A stretch of DNA of 64,000 nucleotides. It comes from Agapetus fuscipes. Taxonomy: Eukaryota > Arthropoda > Insecta > Trichoptera > Glossosomatidae. The stretch is taken from assembly GCA_951799405.1 (NCBI GenBank), contig OX637344.1, positions 9,920,001 to 9,984,000 on the forward strand. Reading direction: 5' to 3'. This document shows positions 11,913 to 23,003 of this stretch, in pieces; position 1 is the stretch's first letter, and every line of letters begins with the position of its first letter. The notes under the pieces are model-generated. The model was not told the origin of the DNA, searched no databases, and saw nothing but the letters and a program-made list of their open reading frames with translations. The translations under genes and the position numbers were made by a program.

Positions 11913-12570
11913 ACAATAATGACAACATTAACAATAGAGAAAATAAGAACATAAAAAATATACTTTTTTAATCAAACTTTTTTTATGTTTCTTAACAGGT
12001 AGGTAGGTATGAAACTTTTTCAGGTTTAGAAATTGGAATAATAATAAAAATAATGAAAAGAAGAATAAAAAGGAAAAAGAAAAAAGAAAAATAAGAACAA
12101 CAAACATTGTGTCTAGCGTCTACGAGTGTTTCTTAAGAGTCGTAGCTACAATCGTAGACCAACTTTAGTCAAAGAGATCACTTCAAAGAAATTCAGAGAT
12201 GAACGAGAGATAAAGACGCGAGACTAGATTTAGTTTCAGTCTGCAAATACCTGTCTTTACAAGTACACTTCAATGGATCCCTTACTTGAATTTTTCTCAA
12301 TTTCTGAAGCTTAAATCAATTCAATAATATTTTTTTATGATTTCCCCTTTTTCTATATATACAATTTCCATAATATGTATAGGCATGCACAAACCCTTCT
12401 CATACCTGCCCCTTTATGTATGTGTCAGAAGGACCCGCAGCACATGGACGCTCATCCAAAGCTATATATTTTCTCAAGTGGCGAAAGGCCTTCTTTTGTC
12501 TGTATGTATCGTCAAACATTTTAATTTAATTCGACCTGGTAGTAGCTGACGTGTTATACGCTATTTGGAC

Positions 12571-12630
12571 ATTTGCAATCTTTTTTTCATCCGTAACCCC
12601 TTACGGATGAAAAAAAGATCTTGTGCAAAT
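12571..12630. repeat. Perfect-stem inverted repeat
   Basis: TTACGGATGAAAAAAAGAT (12601-12619) is the exact reverse complement of 12578-12596, separated only by CCCC. The outer ATTTGCA/TGCAAAT arms also pair after a small bulge. Not part of any family recognised here. Confidence 0.9.
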
Positions 12631-12898
12631 ACAGGGCCAAAATTTTATAATCCGATCAAATCAAAGTTTAGATGATTTAATTGGGTAATTTACACGTTAC
12701 CTGAAAAATTTGTCAAAATCTGATGATCTGATCGACAACCAATTTCACAGGAACCATTCCAAGGATATTTTACAGGTTACCTGAAAATTTGTTTGAAACC
12801 GGTTTAGAAGTCGAATATAAACACTTTGTAATTGTAGACGGAAAGTTAAAAATAAAACATACGTAGGTATACATATATTACACATATTTTATATTAAG

Positions 12899-13100
12899 AC
12901 CACTCAGCTAGATTGGTCGTCGCTATAGAAAGCGCCAATTTCTCAAGAAAGACCCAGTTGCTGTAAAGATGATTTTGTCAACCCAACCGAGAAAACATTA
13001 AAAATTAAAAGTATTTTGTTTATGCCACGCTGGGAATCAAAACGACTACCTTCCAATTTAAAATCTGAAGCGTTTACCACTAAACTACGACTGGTCATCT
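12899..13100 (-). repeat. SINE-B subfamily copy
   Basis: Minus strand: GTAGTTTAGTGGTAAACGC head, TTGATTCCCAGCGTGGCA, then TTACAGCAACTGGGTCTTTC and GAAATTGGCGCTTTCTATAG. Confidence 0.85.
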
Positions 13101-13196
13101 TTCTTTAATCTTACCAACACAGATGAAATTCTTTAAAAACTTTGTGCTACGAAAAATTAAGGTGTATACCTTTATGGAACCTTTCTAAGAGATGGA

Positions 13197-13250
13197 GGGG
13201 AGGGGGGGTGGGTTCAAGGGGAATTGATTTTCAATTTGCTCCCCCCCCCT
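13197..13250 (+). repeat. G-tract / C-tract pair
   Basis: GGGG-A-GGGGGGG-T-GGG-TTCAA-GGGG (13197-13221) meets the usual G-quadruplex pattern and is followed by a C10 run (about 13240-13249) able to pair with it. Confidence 0.6.
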
Positions 13251-13481
13251 CTCGAATCAATACCACCCCTGAGTTTCTATAGACCCTCCTCACATGTAGA
13301 GATAGATGGAAGTGAAATTTGATAGCCGTTGTTAGTTCCTCATTTACAGGAGTGAATTTCACCTTAATCATGTTTTAAAAAATAATTTCTTAAACAGGAA
13401 TACAGTCCACCAAACTATTTTTGCATCTCCATAAACAGGTAGAATTATTTACATGAGTATTCGCTTACAAATGGTCCTCTT

Positions 13482-13657
13482 AGTGCTTGTTTGTCTTATG
13501 CCCATCAGAGGTAATGTGCTGGACCAATATGTCTTGTGAAAACTTGACAACAACTCTCACATTATTGTGTTTTAGGTTTTTTTCTTAGCTCAGATTGTGT
13601 AGAATGTTATTGAAAGGACACCTTTGAGTCCAATGGCACATAAGCCAATCAGGCACT
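13482..13657 (+). mobile_element. MITE family D
   Basis: Terminal inverted repeats AGTGCTTGTTTGTCTTATG and rc AGTGCCTGATTGGCTTATG. The core has CTCTCACATTATTGTGTTTT and CTTAGCTCAGATTGTGTA, shared with copies at 24.9, 32.8 and 35.5 kb. Confidence 0.75.
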
Positions 13658-13693
13658 GGGGGATGAAATGCTTAATGTGTAGGTACTTATAAA

Positions 13694-13830
13694 AGTAAGA
13701 TCCAAATCTCAAATTCTTATATATACCCTTGCAATTCTTGTTGACTTTCCCAGAAACAGCGCTGAAATTGGCATTTTTTTACAGAATGGTAGGTTAGCTT
13801 CATATCAATCTATTAGTCACAGAACATGAA
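13694..13830 (-). repeat. Family C element, 3' truncated
   Basis: AAATCTCAAATTC, CCCTTGCAATTCTTG, CCAGAAACAGCGCTGAAATT and the 5' end CAATCTATTAGTCACAGAAC. Confidence 0.8.
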
Positions 13831-14049
13831 TTTACTGATTCCTAATTTGTCTCATTGAGATGACATCACTGATCTTAGAGACTAGGGTACTTAGAAACCA
13901 ATAAATAAAATAAAGAAGCTACCTTTTTCCCATTTTATCCCGCTAGATGACGTCATTTTATTTTTGACGACTCATTTTATTTATGAATTATAAAATTAAA
14001 TTTAGGGTCTATATTTAAAGTCCATTGCACCGCGCACCGTGGTAATTTT

Positions 14050-14340
14050 ATTCAAAGAAACTTAACTCCCCCCCCCCCCTCCTCCCACCCCATAGTATTA
14101 AATTTGGGGGTGTTTGGGGGGCATTAAGACTTTGGGGAGTGGGGTGTAGATGTCTCAAGACACAAGACTGATGATCAGTGAACCACTGCCTCCCCCGTGA
14201 AACCTAAAGCGCGATACCGCAGGATTCCATAAAACCGAACCTGGGGTGGAGGACGAAAACGTGGGATGGGGGGGGTAGTTGAGGAAAACGGGGGAGTTAA
14301 GGAAGTTGGGGGAGTTAAACCTGGCGGGGGGCAGGTAATG
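14050..14340. repeat. C-run followed by G-run low-complexity block
   Basis: Starts CTTAACTCCCCCC and later has GGGGGAGTTAA twice (near 14290 and 14310), so the ends are inverted relatives. Several GGGG tracts lie between. Confidence 0.6.
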
Positions 14341-14480
14341 CGGTGAATTGTGAGATGAATTTAAAGTTTATGGGGGATATACTAAGGTGCCTATTCACAA
14401 AGATATTGCTCCATTTAGGTGACAGAGATATACATAGATATTCTCAAAACCCCCTTTTATTATATTTGGATTGCTAAGAT

Positions 14481-14732
14481 TATAATAATAATAGATGGTC
14501 TTAGGATGATTTGTTGGATAATATCTCAAGAGCCCTTTGTCACCTTATTGGTCGATTTTTAAGCAAGACCCTATTTGCTGTACGTAGTGCTGACAAACCT
14601 TTTATTACTAACTCTGATACAGCAAAATGATTTTTTATTTTTTCCGTTCAGCCTAGGGCACATTTTGTGCTCCGCTTGGAATTGAACCCACGACCTTCCG
14701 TTTACGTGTGCGAAAATTTTACCTTGCTGGAA
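14481..14732 (-). repeat. SINE-B copy
   Basis: Starts with the (TAATAA) tail, then TTAGGATGATTTGTTGG, CTCAAGAGCCCTTTG, TAAGCAAGACCCTATTTGCT and the head rc (GAACCCACGACCTTCCG). Confidence 0.8.
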
Positions 14733-14837
14733 CAACTATCTGGTTTCAAGAAAATACTTAAACTTATTATATATGACATCTTAAATTAATAAAAAAAAAA
14801 CAAATGAGATAGCACAAACTAAGCTCTACACGTATCT

Positions 14838-14907
14838 GTAGGTAGTTGTGGATATGTATTCAATATGAATCTTAAAAGTTAAAACATCTTTGCAGCTTAG
14901 ATTATTG
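14838..14907 (+). repeat. Family C 3' end fragment
   Basis: TTCAATATGAATCTTAAAAG and CATCTTTGCAGCTTAGATTA. Confidence 0.7.
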
Positions 14908-15422
14908 TTAACACGTACATTTTGTATTTTTCTTCATACAATTAAAAAAATAAAATAAAATACCTTTTTCCAAACATAATAGCGTTCTTCGTTGTTTTAA
15001 ATAACTCATTAGATAGATGGACGGGCATTTTTTCCAGAGCTCTGATTACAATGAGCTAATTGCCTTATCGCCTCTTTTTTATTATCACAAATAACAGGTG
15101 TGAACTGAGTTTGTGTACAGCGCCTCACACTAAGAATAACAATTGAAATTCAAATCTGGAACAAAGAGTTTTATCTAAATAAAAATAATGCTCACAAAAT
15201 TAATGTGTTATTTCTGATTATTTAATTTCAAAAGAAAACTATTAACGTTTTTTCCTTCAAATTTTATTATTAGGTAATATTATAATAATTAAAGACGTTT
15301 CCCGTTTAATTGTGTCCGGCATCCTCATATTAGTAAAAGGAAAATGATTTTAAAAAATCAGGTTGACTGTAAAAAAAAAACATATTTTACATTAGATTTT
15401 AACGGTTAAAGTATTGAATCAA

Positions 15423-15590
15423 TAATCTAAGCCGCAAGATATATTAACATTTAAAATTTATAATTAATGCGAGCCCACAAGCCAACACGTGAATGTGTAC
15501 TTACTTATAAATTAAAAAATATATATGAAATAAACTCTTGCCGCCCTTTCCTGAATCGCAGTGTTACTGGCAAAGCTTTTTTATTAGTAT
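15423..15590 (-). repeat. Family C element, degenerate
   Basis: ATAATCTAAGCCGCAAGATA, CCCACAAGCCAACACGTGAA, AACTCTTGCCGCCCTTTCC. Confidence 0.75.
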
Positions 15591-15920
15591 GTGCTATTAA
15601 CGACTTTAGTAATATTGCAAAGCAAATTACAATAAAAAATACTTCCATTGCATTGCAATTGTAACAAAAAACTTTCATTGCATTGCAATAGATGGCAGTA
15701 TCATTGCTTATAATGAATTTTGATGACCAAACATCCACCTTAAAAAATACATTTTTTTAAATTATTTTTTTAAGAATTGTAATAAAGTGACACTCGAAAT
15801 CGACGCCTCAAAAGTGAGAAAAAAGACGTAAAATTCAATGGCGTAACCCCTCAATTTGTAATTTAAAAAAGGCCAAAAAAAATACACAAATTTTCTCACT
15901 CTAAAAAGGAGAGTTTCCTT

Positions 15921-16406
15921 TTGAGTACCCTCTCTACATTTCTGAAGGAGATTTTTTTTCTTACTTGTTTTTTTTTATACTTGGTCCAGACAACCCGAGT
16001 TCAGTACTCCGCAGGCATATATAAATATTCACGTTTATCCTCAACCCTAGCGTTTTCCAACAAATATATGAAAACTGAAAAAACGATTTTAGTGAGCGTT
16101 TTAGTTTTCATAAAAACTATGGTTGATTTTTTATACTTGATTCAGACGAACCGAGTTCAGTACTACAAAGATATATACGTTAAAACTAAACTACATCGTT
16201 TACCAAAAAATATATCCAAACTAAAACAGTGCTTTTTGCGAGAGTCTTTGTTTTCATACAAGCTATGGTTGATTTTGAACGTAGTTTTTAATACTTGGTG
16301 CACAGTTGAGGTCTTGAGGGAGTTCCTCGACAGGGGTGTATATCGCTTTCTTCGATGGATTCTGGAGAGTTTTCTTGCACACAGTCCATGCAGGGGTGGG
16401 GTGTAA
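15921..16406 (+). repeat. 156-158 bp tandem repeat with an open reading frame
   Basis: TTATACTTG(G/A)...CAGAC.A(C)CCGAGTTCAGTAC recurs at 15975 and 16131, with a third partial copy from about 16285. Because 156 bp is 52 codons, a 161-codon frame starting at a TTG stays open across the copies and repeats at protein level (LYLVQTTRVQY / LYLIQTNRVQY). No recognised domain; no good ATG at its start. Treated as a repeat, not a gene. Confidence 0.6.
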
Positions 16407-16626
16407 GATCCGTATTGGGAAAACAACGCAAAAAAATGTGTATGCCAAGTTGAAACTTCAAAACTATAACTTCCAAAGCACGATTCTAAAAAATAAAAAA
16501 ATTGTATTGTTTAATTAAATTATGATTCATCAAGTGCATTGCGAGTCTCAGCGCCATATTGGCCGCCATTTTGGACATCCTATTTCCGGTTTCGCAACCA
16601 GAATATTTCAATTCCGTAAAGTTAAA

Positions 16627-16812
16627 ATTGGTTCATTTTTCCAATGTCAATCCCCTTCCAGGAACTGACAGCGAAAGTTGCACGATTTATGATCATTTAA
16701 AATTTGAGTTTTAATTTTTTTACTACACAAACTATAGAGTATTAAAAACACACTAGTCTGCTAGTCAGCATGCATCTACTACTCATATACCTCTGCAACT
16801 TAGATTAGAGAA
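16627..16812 (+). repeat. Family C element, degenerate
   Basis: AATTGGTTCATTTTTCCAAT, GATCATTTAAAATTTGAGTT and 3' end CTCTGCAACTTAGATTAGAG. Confidence 0.75.
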
Positions 16813-17192
16813 TCAACCTTCAACGTTAGCAGTACTAAACTTTCTTACGTTTCCAACATTCAAAACTTTACAAAAGTTCATTTTCTTTTCCGATTTTTTT
16901 CACAATCCGTCCCGCAGCACGCTTTATAGTTTAGATACACTCTTCTCTCTCTTCTTCACTTTGGATCCACCCCATCTCTCCTCGCTCCGCTCTTTCTCAC
17001 CCCGCAGGTGAGAAAAAACCACGTCTTGAAGTGAGGGTGGGTGAAGGGGTGGGAAGAATGCGATGGTGAAGGTGCTCAAGGAATCCCAAGGAGATGGAAA
17101 GATGAATGCTTAAGTAACTGCGGAAATACAAAAAGAGAAGAGTGTGAAAGACGACGAAAAAGATGTGTATTTTTTTCCTTTTAAGCCTTTTT

Positions 17193-17417
17193 AGACCGGT
17201 CCGTTGTCTAGTGGTAACGCTTCAGACTCGTAAATGGAAGGTTGTGGGTTCGACTCCCGGCGGGGCACAAAAAATATACCATTTATGTTTTCAAATATGC
17301 TTTTCGCTGGATTGAAAAATTCATATACCTTTACCAAAGACTGATCAGCAAGGTATATCCAGCCGTTTAGCAACTGGGTGTTGCTTGAGAATTGACGCTT
17401 TCCATAGCGACAAGAAG
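17193..17417 (+). repeat. SINE-B part of a SINE-B/SINE-A chimera
   Basis: Intact head GACCGGTCCGTTGTCTAGTG with A box and GGGTTCGACTCCCGGCGG B box, then TTCGCTGGATTGAAAAATTC and CAACTGGGTGTTGCTTGAG, ending at CCATAGCGACAAGAAG. Confidence 0.9.
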
Positions 17418-17609
17418 GGGTGTCAGAAATGATTTCTCGTTTCAGTGTTTATTTCAAACTAATAATAAAAAAACAGCAAAGTTTCCTCAGCTTTTTCAAG
17501 AAATGAGAAGTAGTCCCCTCGGAGGCTGGAAAACTTTTTCTTTAAGTGCAAAAGATGTTGAATAGCTGGCCACCGTCTTTGTGAAAGTAAATAGGTTCCA
17601 TACGCCACA
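17418..17609 (+). repeat. SINE-A body fused to SINE-B
   Basis: Starts directly with GGGTGTCAGAAATGATTTCT of the SINE-A body, without the SINE-A tRNA head, and runs to ATAGGTTCCATACGCCACA. Confidence 0.8.
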
Positions 17610-19006
17610 AAAAAAAGTTTCGCAATGTGTGAAGCCATTTTGCATTTTTAACAACGTTTGAGTTGTATGACGCATGTATAAAAGAAAGAAAATTCTTTCC
17701 TTTTGATAAGACATTCGTCTTCTTTTGTGTCTATTCAATTTTTAATTAATATTTTGATCGTTCTATTTCTTTTTACTTGACATTTAAAAAAATTACCCAA
17801 AAAAAAAATCGGTGGAAAACAAAGAAAACACGTTTTTCCTTTGTTTCATTTGATTAACAAAGCAACATGCGCAAAATTAATTAATTAAAACAAAACACTT
17901 GAAAGGTACCCTGTTACATACTGTTTTTTTTACATAATAATTTATATAAACTTATAATTATTTCTTGTGTAAAAAAATATTAGGTAAATGAATGTATGTA
18001 TTATTTTTTAATGCAAGCAAGGAATTTATAAAAGTATAGGTACACATTATCAGGGGCATTCATCTCATACAGGCACATGCGCCTAATATATAGGCAATAT
18101 ATGGTAAAAAATCATTTAAGCTTGATATTCAGATTACAAATTAAAGTTCGATTGAAGCCAATCGTTAGCACAATGAGTTATTTTAAAGGAAGGGGAGTGA
18201 ATATTTATTCTTAAATGTATTTGTCTATACCCTATGCACGCGCCTGCAAATTATGTACCTGCCTAGGTACTTTCACAAAAACCGCAACTAAGCTGCACAT
18301 AGGTAGGTATAACTTATAGCTATTCCTTGATGAAAAGAAGAACTTCATGGTATAGGTACTAAACGTGCAATAAAAAATAAGATAAAATGTACTCTTATCT
18401 CTGCGGGATTTTCCTTGCCATACCTTTTAATATTGTTGAGTGTGCATGTAGAGTCAACTAGATTTTTTATATTTTCATATAAAGTTCTGCAACTTAGATT
18501 ATATAAAAGGTTGATTAAAAAGGCTACGAACTACGAAAGTGGTCTAACTGAAAATATAGGTGAACATGTATTTGAGAAGGTCAGAAATACTTAATTTTTA
18601 ATAAGTTACTTTTCTATGCAGCTCACACGAAATCGTCATCTCCGGGATACATTTTAATACAAACTGCCGTTACCGTGCGTGGTATTGAGTGTTATTTTTC
18701 TTAATTCGAAAATCAAATTTGTCGTGTTACAGATTTTAGCGCATAATAATACGCTCTCAAGTTGGTAGCATGTGTGATGAGTTTGCCAACCCATTGGTGA
18801 ATTGGCATAATCCATGGACTTGCGTGTCGCACCTTCACATGTGTCAAATGCCGTGATAATTGCTGCACTATCCAGACAATGGAAGCAGGGACCGTGTCGC
18901 CATGGATGTGACCTAGATGGATTCGAACCAGCAGACTTTGCTGTCACAAAACCGCACGCACTGTCGTCCTATGTTCAAACTCAACCATCTATAACGATCA
19001 CTGTAA
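17610..19006. other. No gene seen
   Basis: Mostly AT-rich. A family C 3' remnant ends at about 18502 (CTGCAACTTAGATTA). A B-box-like GGTTCGAATCC is on the minus strand at 18918-18928, but no tRNA fold is apparent around it. Confidence 0.35.
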
Positions 19007-19252
19007 TCTAAGTTGCAAAGATGTGTTAACATTTAAGATTCATATTGAATGCATGCCCAAAGACAGAAACGTGTAAGTTCACGCTTATAAAAGCTGCATG
19101 TGCACCTACCAACAAATTAAAATCCAAACCTCAAATGAACAGAAACCCTGCAGCCTTTGCCGACCTTCCCTAAAACAAAGGTGGCATTGGCAAAGTAAAC
19201 CAATTTATTCAGTATGGGTGGTCAGCCTCATACCAACCTGTAAGTCAAGGAA
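19007..19252 (-). repeat. Family C element, near full length
   Basis: Complete minus-strand copy from GTAATCTAAGTTGCAAAGAT to ACCAACCTGTAAGTCAAGGA, with all internal blocks present. Confidence 0.92.
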
Positions 19253-19365
19253 TGGCATGGGAATGGCGTTTGAAAAAAATGTCGAGAAACTTTGTTTCTT
19301 ATAAGTGTTGATGTATGAAAAAAAAGAGTACGTATTGTGTTCAATGGCACATAGGGCACTCTATT

Positions 19366-19605
19366 AGAGAGCGACACTGTTACTCGCAGAACTCATAAAG
19401 CAACATGGTTTGAATAGCAGACAATTGACTGTACGCTCAGCGGAAAGTCTGTAAGAGTGTTTAGTGAGTATGCTTTTGCAGTGGCGGCTCCAAGGGCATG
19501 GAACCGACTGCCACCTGTGATTCGAGAAATTGCCGACAGCAGTCACTTCAAGAGATGTTTCAAGACTGATCTGTTCACTGAATCTTTTTGGGCGCCGTTG
19601 AAGTG
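19366..19605 (+). pseudogene. L2/CR1-like non-LTR reverse transcriptase C-terminal remnant
   Basis: Plus-strand frame reads SEYAFAVAAPRAWNRLPPVI followed by ...HFKRCFKTDLF. The block (A/S)FxVAAPxxWNxLPxxIR...FKxxLKTxLF is characteristic of the C-terminus of CR1/L2-type retrotransposons. An upstream in-frame stop shows it is dead. Confidence 0.75.
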
Positions 19606-19639
19606 ACAATGATCAACCTAAATCATTATCATTTATGTA

Positions 19640-19966
19640 TCTATCTATGCAGGCCCGAATTAAGACAGCATGGGGCTCTGGTTTGTAAAAAAAAACATGA
19701 AAGCCCTAATCCAATCCAATCAGAAAGGGAAACTTGTAGTACGACTCAAATTCATCCATTTTCAGTCGATCTCAAAACTATGAGAACTTGGCGTTTTCAT
19801 GACTCATTTCTTTGCCAAACTGCCCGTTTATGGAATGTATCTGTGTTCCCTTCTCAATTTAATCCGGTTCTATTCAAAACCAACATCAATCGCCACTTCC
19901 TTGCAGCGCCTCATGACAGAAGCAACGATTCAAGCACCTCTCGGCACTCTTCCAAGGTGACATAAA
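19640..19966 (+). pseudogene. Second non-LTR retrotransposon C-terminal remnant
   Basis: Frame contains HPFSVDLKTMRTWRFHDSFL, then TARLWN and FKTNINRHFL, a pattern typical of the C-terminal tail of insect non-LTR polyproteins of a different lineage from 19366-19605. The frame ends at 19963-19965. Clade not assigned. Confidence 0.65.
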
Positions 19967-20454
19967 CCCTCAAAACTTTTAAAAATTGGGCAGCCTCCTG
20001 TAGGCACAGGATTCCTTCAAAACAAACGGCATCTGCATGGTTCAGTTTAAACGTAAACTTTGAGTAGTTTCTGATATTTTTTATCACTGTGATCATCGAA
20101 TCATTTTCATCTGGCCTATAATTACATGCACGGCATCCATTTTGAATTGCCACGAGTGCTTTTGTTATAACTAGATATCAATTATGACAGATAATTATAT
20201 TATTGTCGCTTGTTTGTATTTCGATTTCTGTAATCTAAGTTGCAGAGGTATTCAGAGCAGGCGAAATGTATAAAGTACATGCTGTGTCTGGGTATTATCT
20301 AAGTTGGATAGACTATCATTACAGAATCATATAATCAAGTGTTTTTATTGAAAAACAGCTGAATTATTTCCTTTATTAATAAAATGTAAAACAATATTTT
20401 CCCTACGTAAACGCGCAAACTTAATGAAAAATTCATTGTATTAAATTTGTTACA

Positions 20455-20790
20455 CGAAACGCAACTAAGCTACACATATAGTGTAACTTCTTGCCGTTTT
20501 ATCCCCTAAGGGGTCGCATATGGCGAGTGAGCCTATTTATATTTACAGGTAAGGGGGTCGGCCTTCCGCCAACCACTTCAGTTGAAGTGGGGGGTTTCCC
20601 AGCTCCGAGGGGGCTGGAAACTCATTTCTTCTGAAGGCTGAGTAAGCTTTGCTGGTTTTTTTTAATTTAAGGTTTGAAATAAACACCGAAACGGGAAATC
20701 ATTTCTCACACCCTCGGCGGGATTCGAACCCGAGCTCTCGGCATAGAATGCAAGCACTCTACCAAATGACCGGCCTGAGCTATCGATCGG
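20455..20790 (-). repeat. SINE-A, full length
   Basis: From rc of the 3' end (GCAACTAAGCTACACATATA) through GTTGAAGTGGGGGGTTTCCC to the tRNA head (GAGCTCTCGGCATAGAATGC, GAGCTATCGATCGG). The A-box region carries an 8-bp insertion. Confidence 0.92.
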
Positions 20791-21566
20791 ACCAACTTCC
20801 ATGTGTATTTCTCACAAGAATACACATGCACGCTCGATCTTACACACGCTGCATGTGTAGATACTTAAAAACGAATTTAAACACAGCTAGTTGGATTTTG
20901 GATATGAACAAAAAATGCCATTTAATAACACGCACGGTTACACATTTAATACAACGACATTTTGAGCCCCAATGTATGGCAGGACGACCTCGTGGTGTTA
21001 ACTGTTTAACCAAGTTACCCACTCTATTTTTTTGCCGAAAAATGGTACCTACAAAATGTTTCTAGCCTTCATATACGTTTTCCTCTTTTTCTCAGCTCAA
21101 CCACTATAATGTACTAAGTACCTTTGTACTGTAAAATCAGTACAGGTACATTTATTTGTGTAGTTACTTAAATACATTGTTTGTATGAAATCTCGAGTAT
21201 AAAAGTCTAACAAGTATTTTTGATGTATGAACAGATAAAAGTGGTATTAGCAATTTCAATTTTCAACACTGTAGGTGAAAAACAACCTCAAAACACAATA
21301 AATTAACGATGATTAATCAGAATCTCGTTACGTTAATAATAGAGTCTTCTTCCGAGTAACAACAAAATACATTAATAATTAACGAAGAAAAAACGTGAAT
21401 TAGTTAACCTAAAAGTTAACAATAGAATAAATCAGAAAAGGTAATGAAAAAATAACGAAATAATATTTTACCTCCTACGTAGGTATATCTTTATTTCGTA
21501 TATTTTATATTTAAAAATACAGAAACATTTAGGTACTATATATACTCCATTAACTTTAACAACCTT

Positions 21567-21822
21567 TGTTCCTTGACTTATAGGTTGGTATGCGGCTGAC
21601 CACCCATGCTGTAAAAATGGTTCACTTTGCCAATGTCACCCCTGTCTCAGGGAAGGACGGCAAGAGTTGCAGGGTGTATGTCCATTTGAGATTTGGTTTT
21701 TATGTTGTAGGTTCACATGAGGCATGTGCAAGCGCGAACTTGTACGTGTCTGGTTGTGAGAATGCATGTAATGTGAATCTCCAATGTAACATATCCTTGC
21801 AACTTAGATTAGATTAGATTAG
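21567..21822 (+). repeat. Family C element, full length with target duplication
   Basis: 256 bp from TGTTCCTTGACTTATAGG to the tail AGATTAGATTAG. It is flanked by ACCTT on both sides (21562-21566 and 21823-21827). Nearly identical to 26333-26593, so both are recent. A 75-codon open frame inside both copies is element sequence, not a gene. Confidence 0.93.
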
Positions 21823-21852
21823 ACCTTCATTTCCACGACTTAACGTACTTTC

Positions 21853-21933
21853 GATGTAGCTCAGTTGGTAGAGTCATATATTATTTTATATTTTAATTTT
21901 TCAGCGAGATCTTGGGTTCGATACCCACTTTTC
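21853..21933 (+). repeat. tRNA-like sequence, pseudogene or SINE head
   Basis: GTAGCTCAGTTGGTAGAG (A box) and GGGTTCGATACCCAC (T arm with B box) at tRNA spacing. The acceptor ends do not pair and the anticodon region is an AT-rich run. Confidence 0.6.
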
Positions 21934-22770
21934 TTTACGTTATTTGTTTTAAATACTTTAAATATCATAGATAATGCTTCAAAAATATAAAAATATTTGT
22001 CTTTAAATTCAATATGGCTGCCAAATAAAAACAATAAAAAATGGATAATATTCGTAAATGCTTAAAAGCAGGATAATGCTATATTTTACAGGAAAAAGTG
22101 ATAAAAAATATTATTTACAGTTTGATCATCTGGCGTAAAAAAACACACTTGTTATAGGACTCCGACGAAACATTAAAAAAAAACAACCTTCTCTAAATCA
22201 AAAAGATAGATTCCATGAAAACTATACTAGGCAATATTGAAAGACGACGATGTTGCTTTAGCAAAAAAAAAAAAACAAATATGGAAAATTACTGCAAATA
22301 TGCGATGTGCTTGTAAGCGATTTTATCACTCACATTGCGTGCAAAAAACTATGACTTCTCCACCGAAACAATGCGATGTATAATCCCGAACACACCTGTT
22401 ATCTGACGTACTCCATACTAAATGTTTCTGCTAGCAAAACTCCAGTAAACAAATGAAAAGGCTTTTTTTGTGAATTTCATGTACGTCTGTACAAGTGTTT
22501 TTAAACTCATATTTTCCGCAGTGTGTTTCTATCTTTGTTTCTTGGAAATAAAATATGGGAATATCTGTTTCTTCATTTCGAATGGACTAAACACACATTT
22601 GAATATCGAACTTTTTTCTCGGTGGGTTAAAAGAAACCACACTTGTATGGGACTGCCAACCTTAGCAACCGATACTTGATTGCCTTTTCCGTAGCAACTC
22701 GGCGGAGTGACGTAACAATATTGAACCCGCTAATTCGTGTGTGGACTTTATTCTACACTCTAGGTACTAA

Positions 22771-23003
22771 AATTTATAATCTTAGTTGCAAAGATATATA
22801 TACATTTAGGAATAATTTAAAATGAATGACCACAAAAATACATGTGTAAGTTCGCAATAACATAAAATGATGCAAATCTCAAATGAGCACGCACCCTGCA
22901 ACTCTTGCTGACTCTCCCTGAAACAAAACTGGCATTGGCAAAAGGGAACCACTTTTTACAGTACTATGGGTGGTCAGCCTCATAACAATCTATAAGTCGA
23001 GGA
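22771..23003 (-). repeat. Family C element
   Basis: ATAATCTTAGTTGCAAAGAT, GCAACTCTTGCTGACTCTCC, GGTGGTCAGCCTCATAACAA, TATAAGTCGAGGAAC. Confidence 0.9.

Noticed and set aside
14050..14340. Canonical G-quadruplex across the whole G-rich block
   Set aside because: Loops between most G-runs exceed seven bases, so only local structures are plausible.
21590..21817. Two nearly identical 75-codon open frames (also 26361-26588)
   Set aside because: Both lie wholly inside family C copies; the similarity reflects recent retroposition, and other copies break the frame.
21567..21822. Family C as a Helitron
   Set aside because: No 5' TC / 3' CTRR ends, no terminal hairpin, and the youngest copies have 5-bp target duplications, which Helitrons do not make.
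21853..21933. tRNA gene with good T arm
   Set aside because: No acceptor stem and an AT-rich run in place of an anticodon arm; more likely a SINE head or pseudogene.
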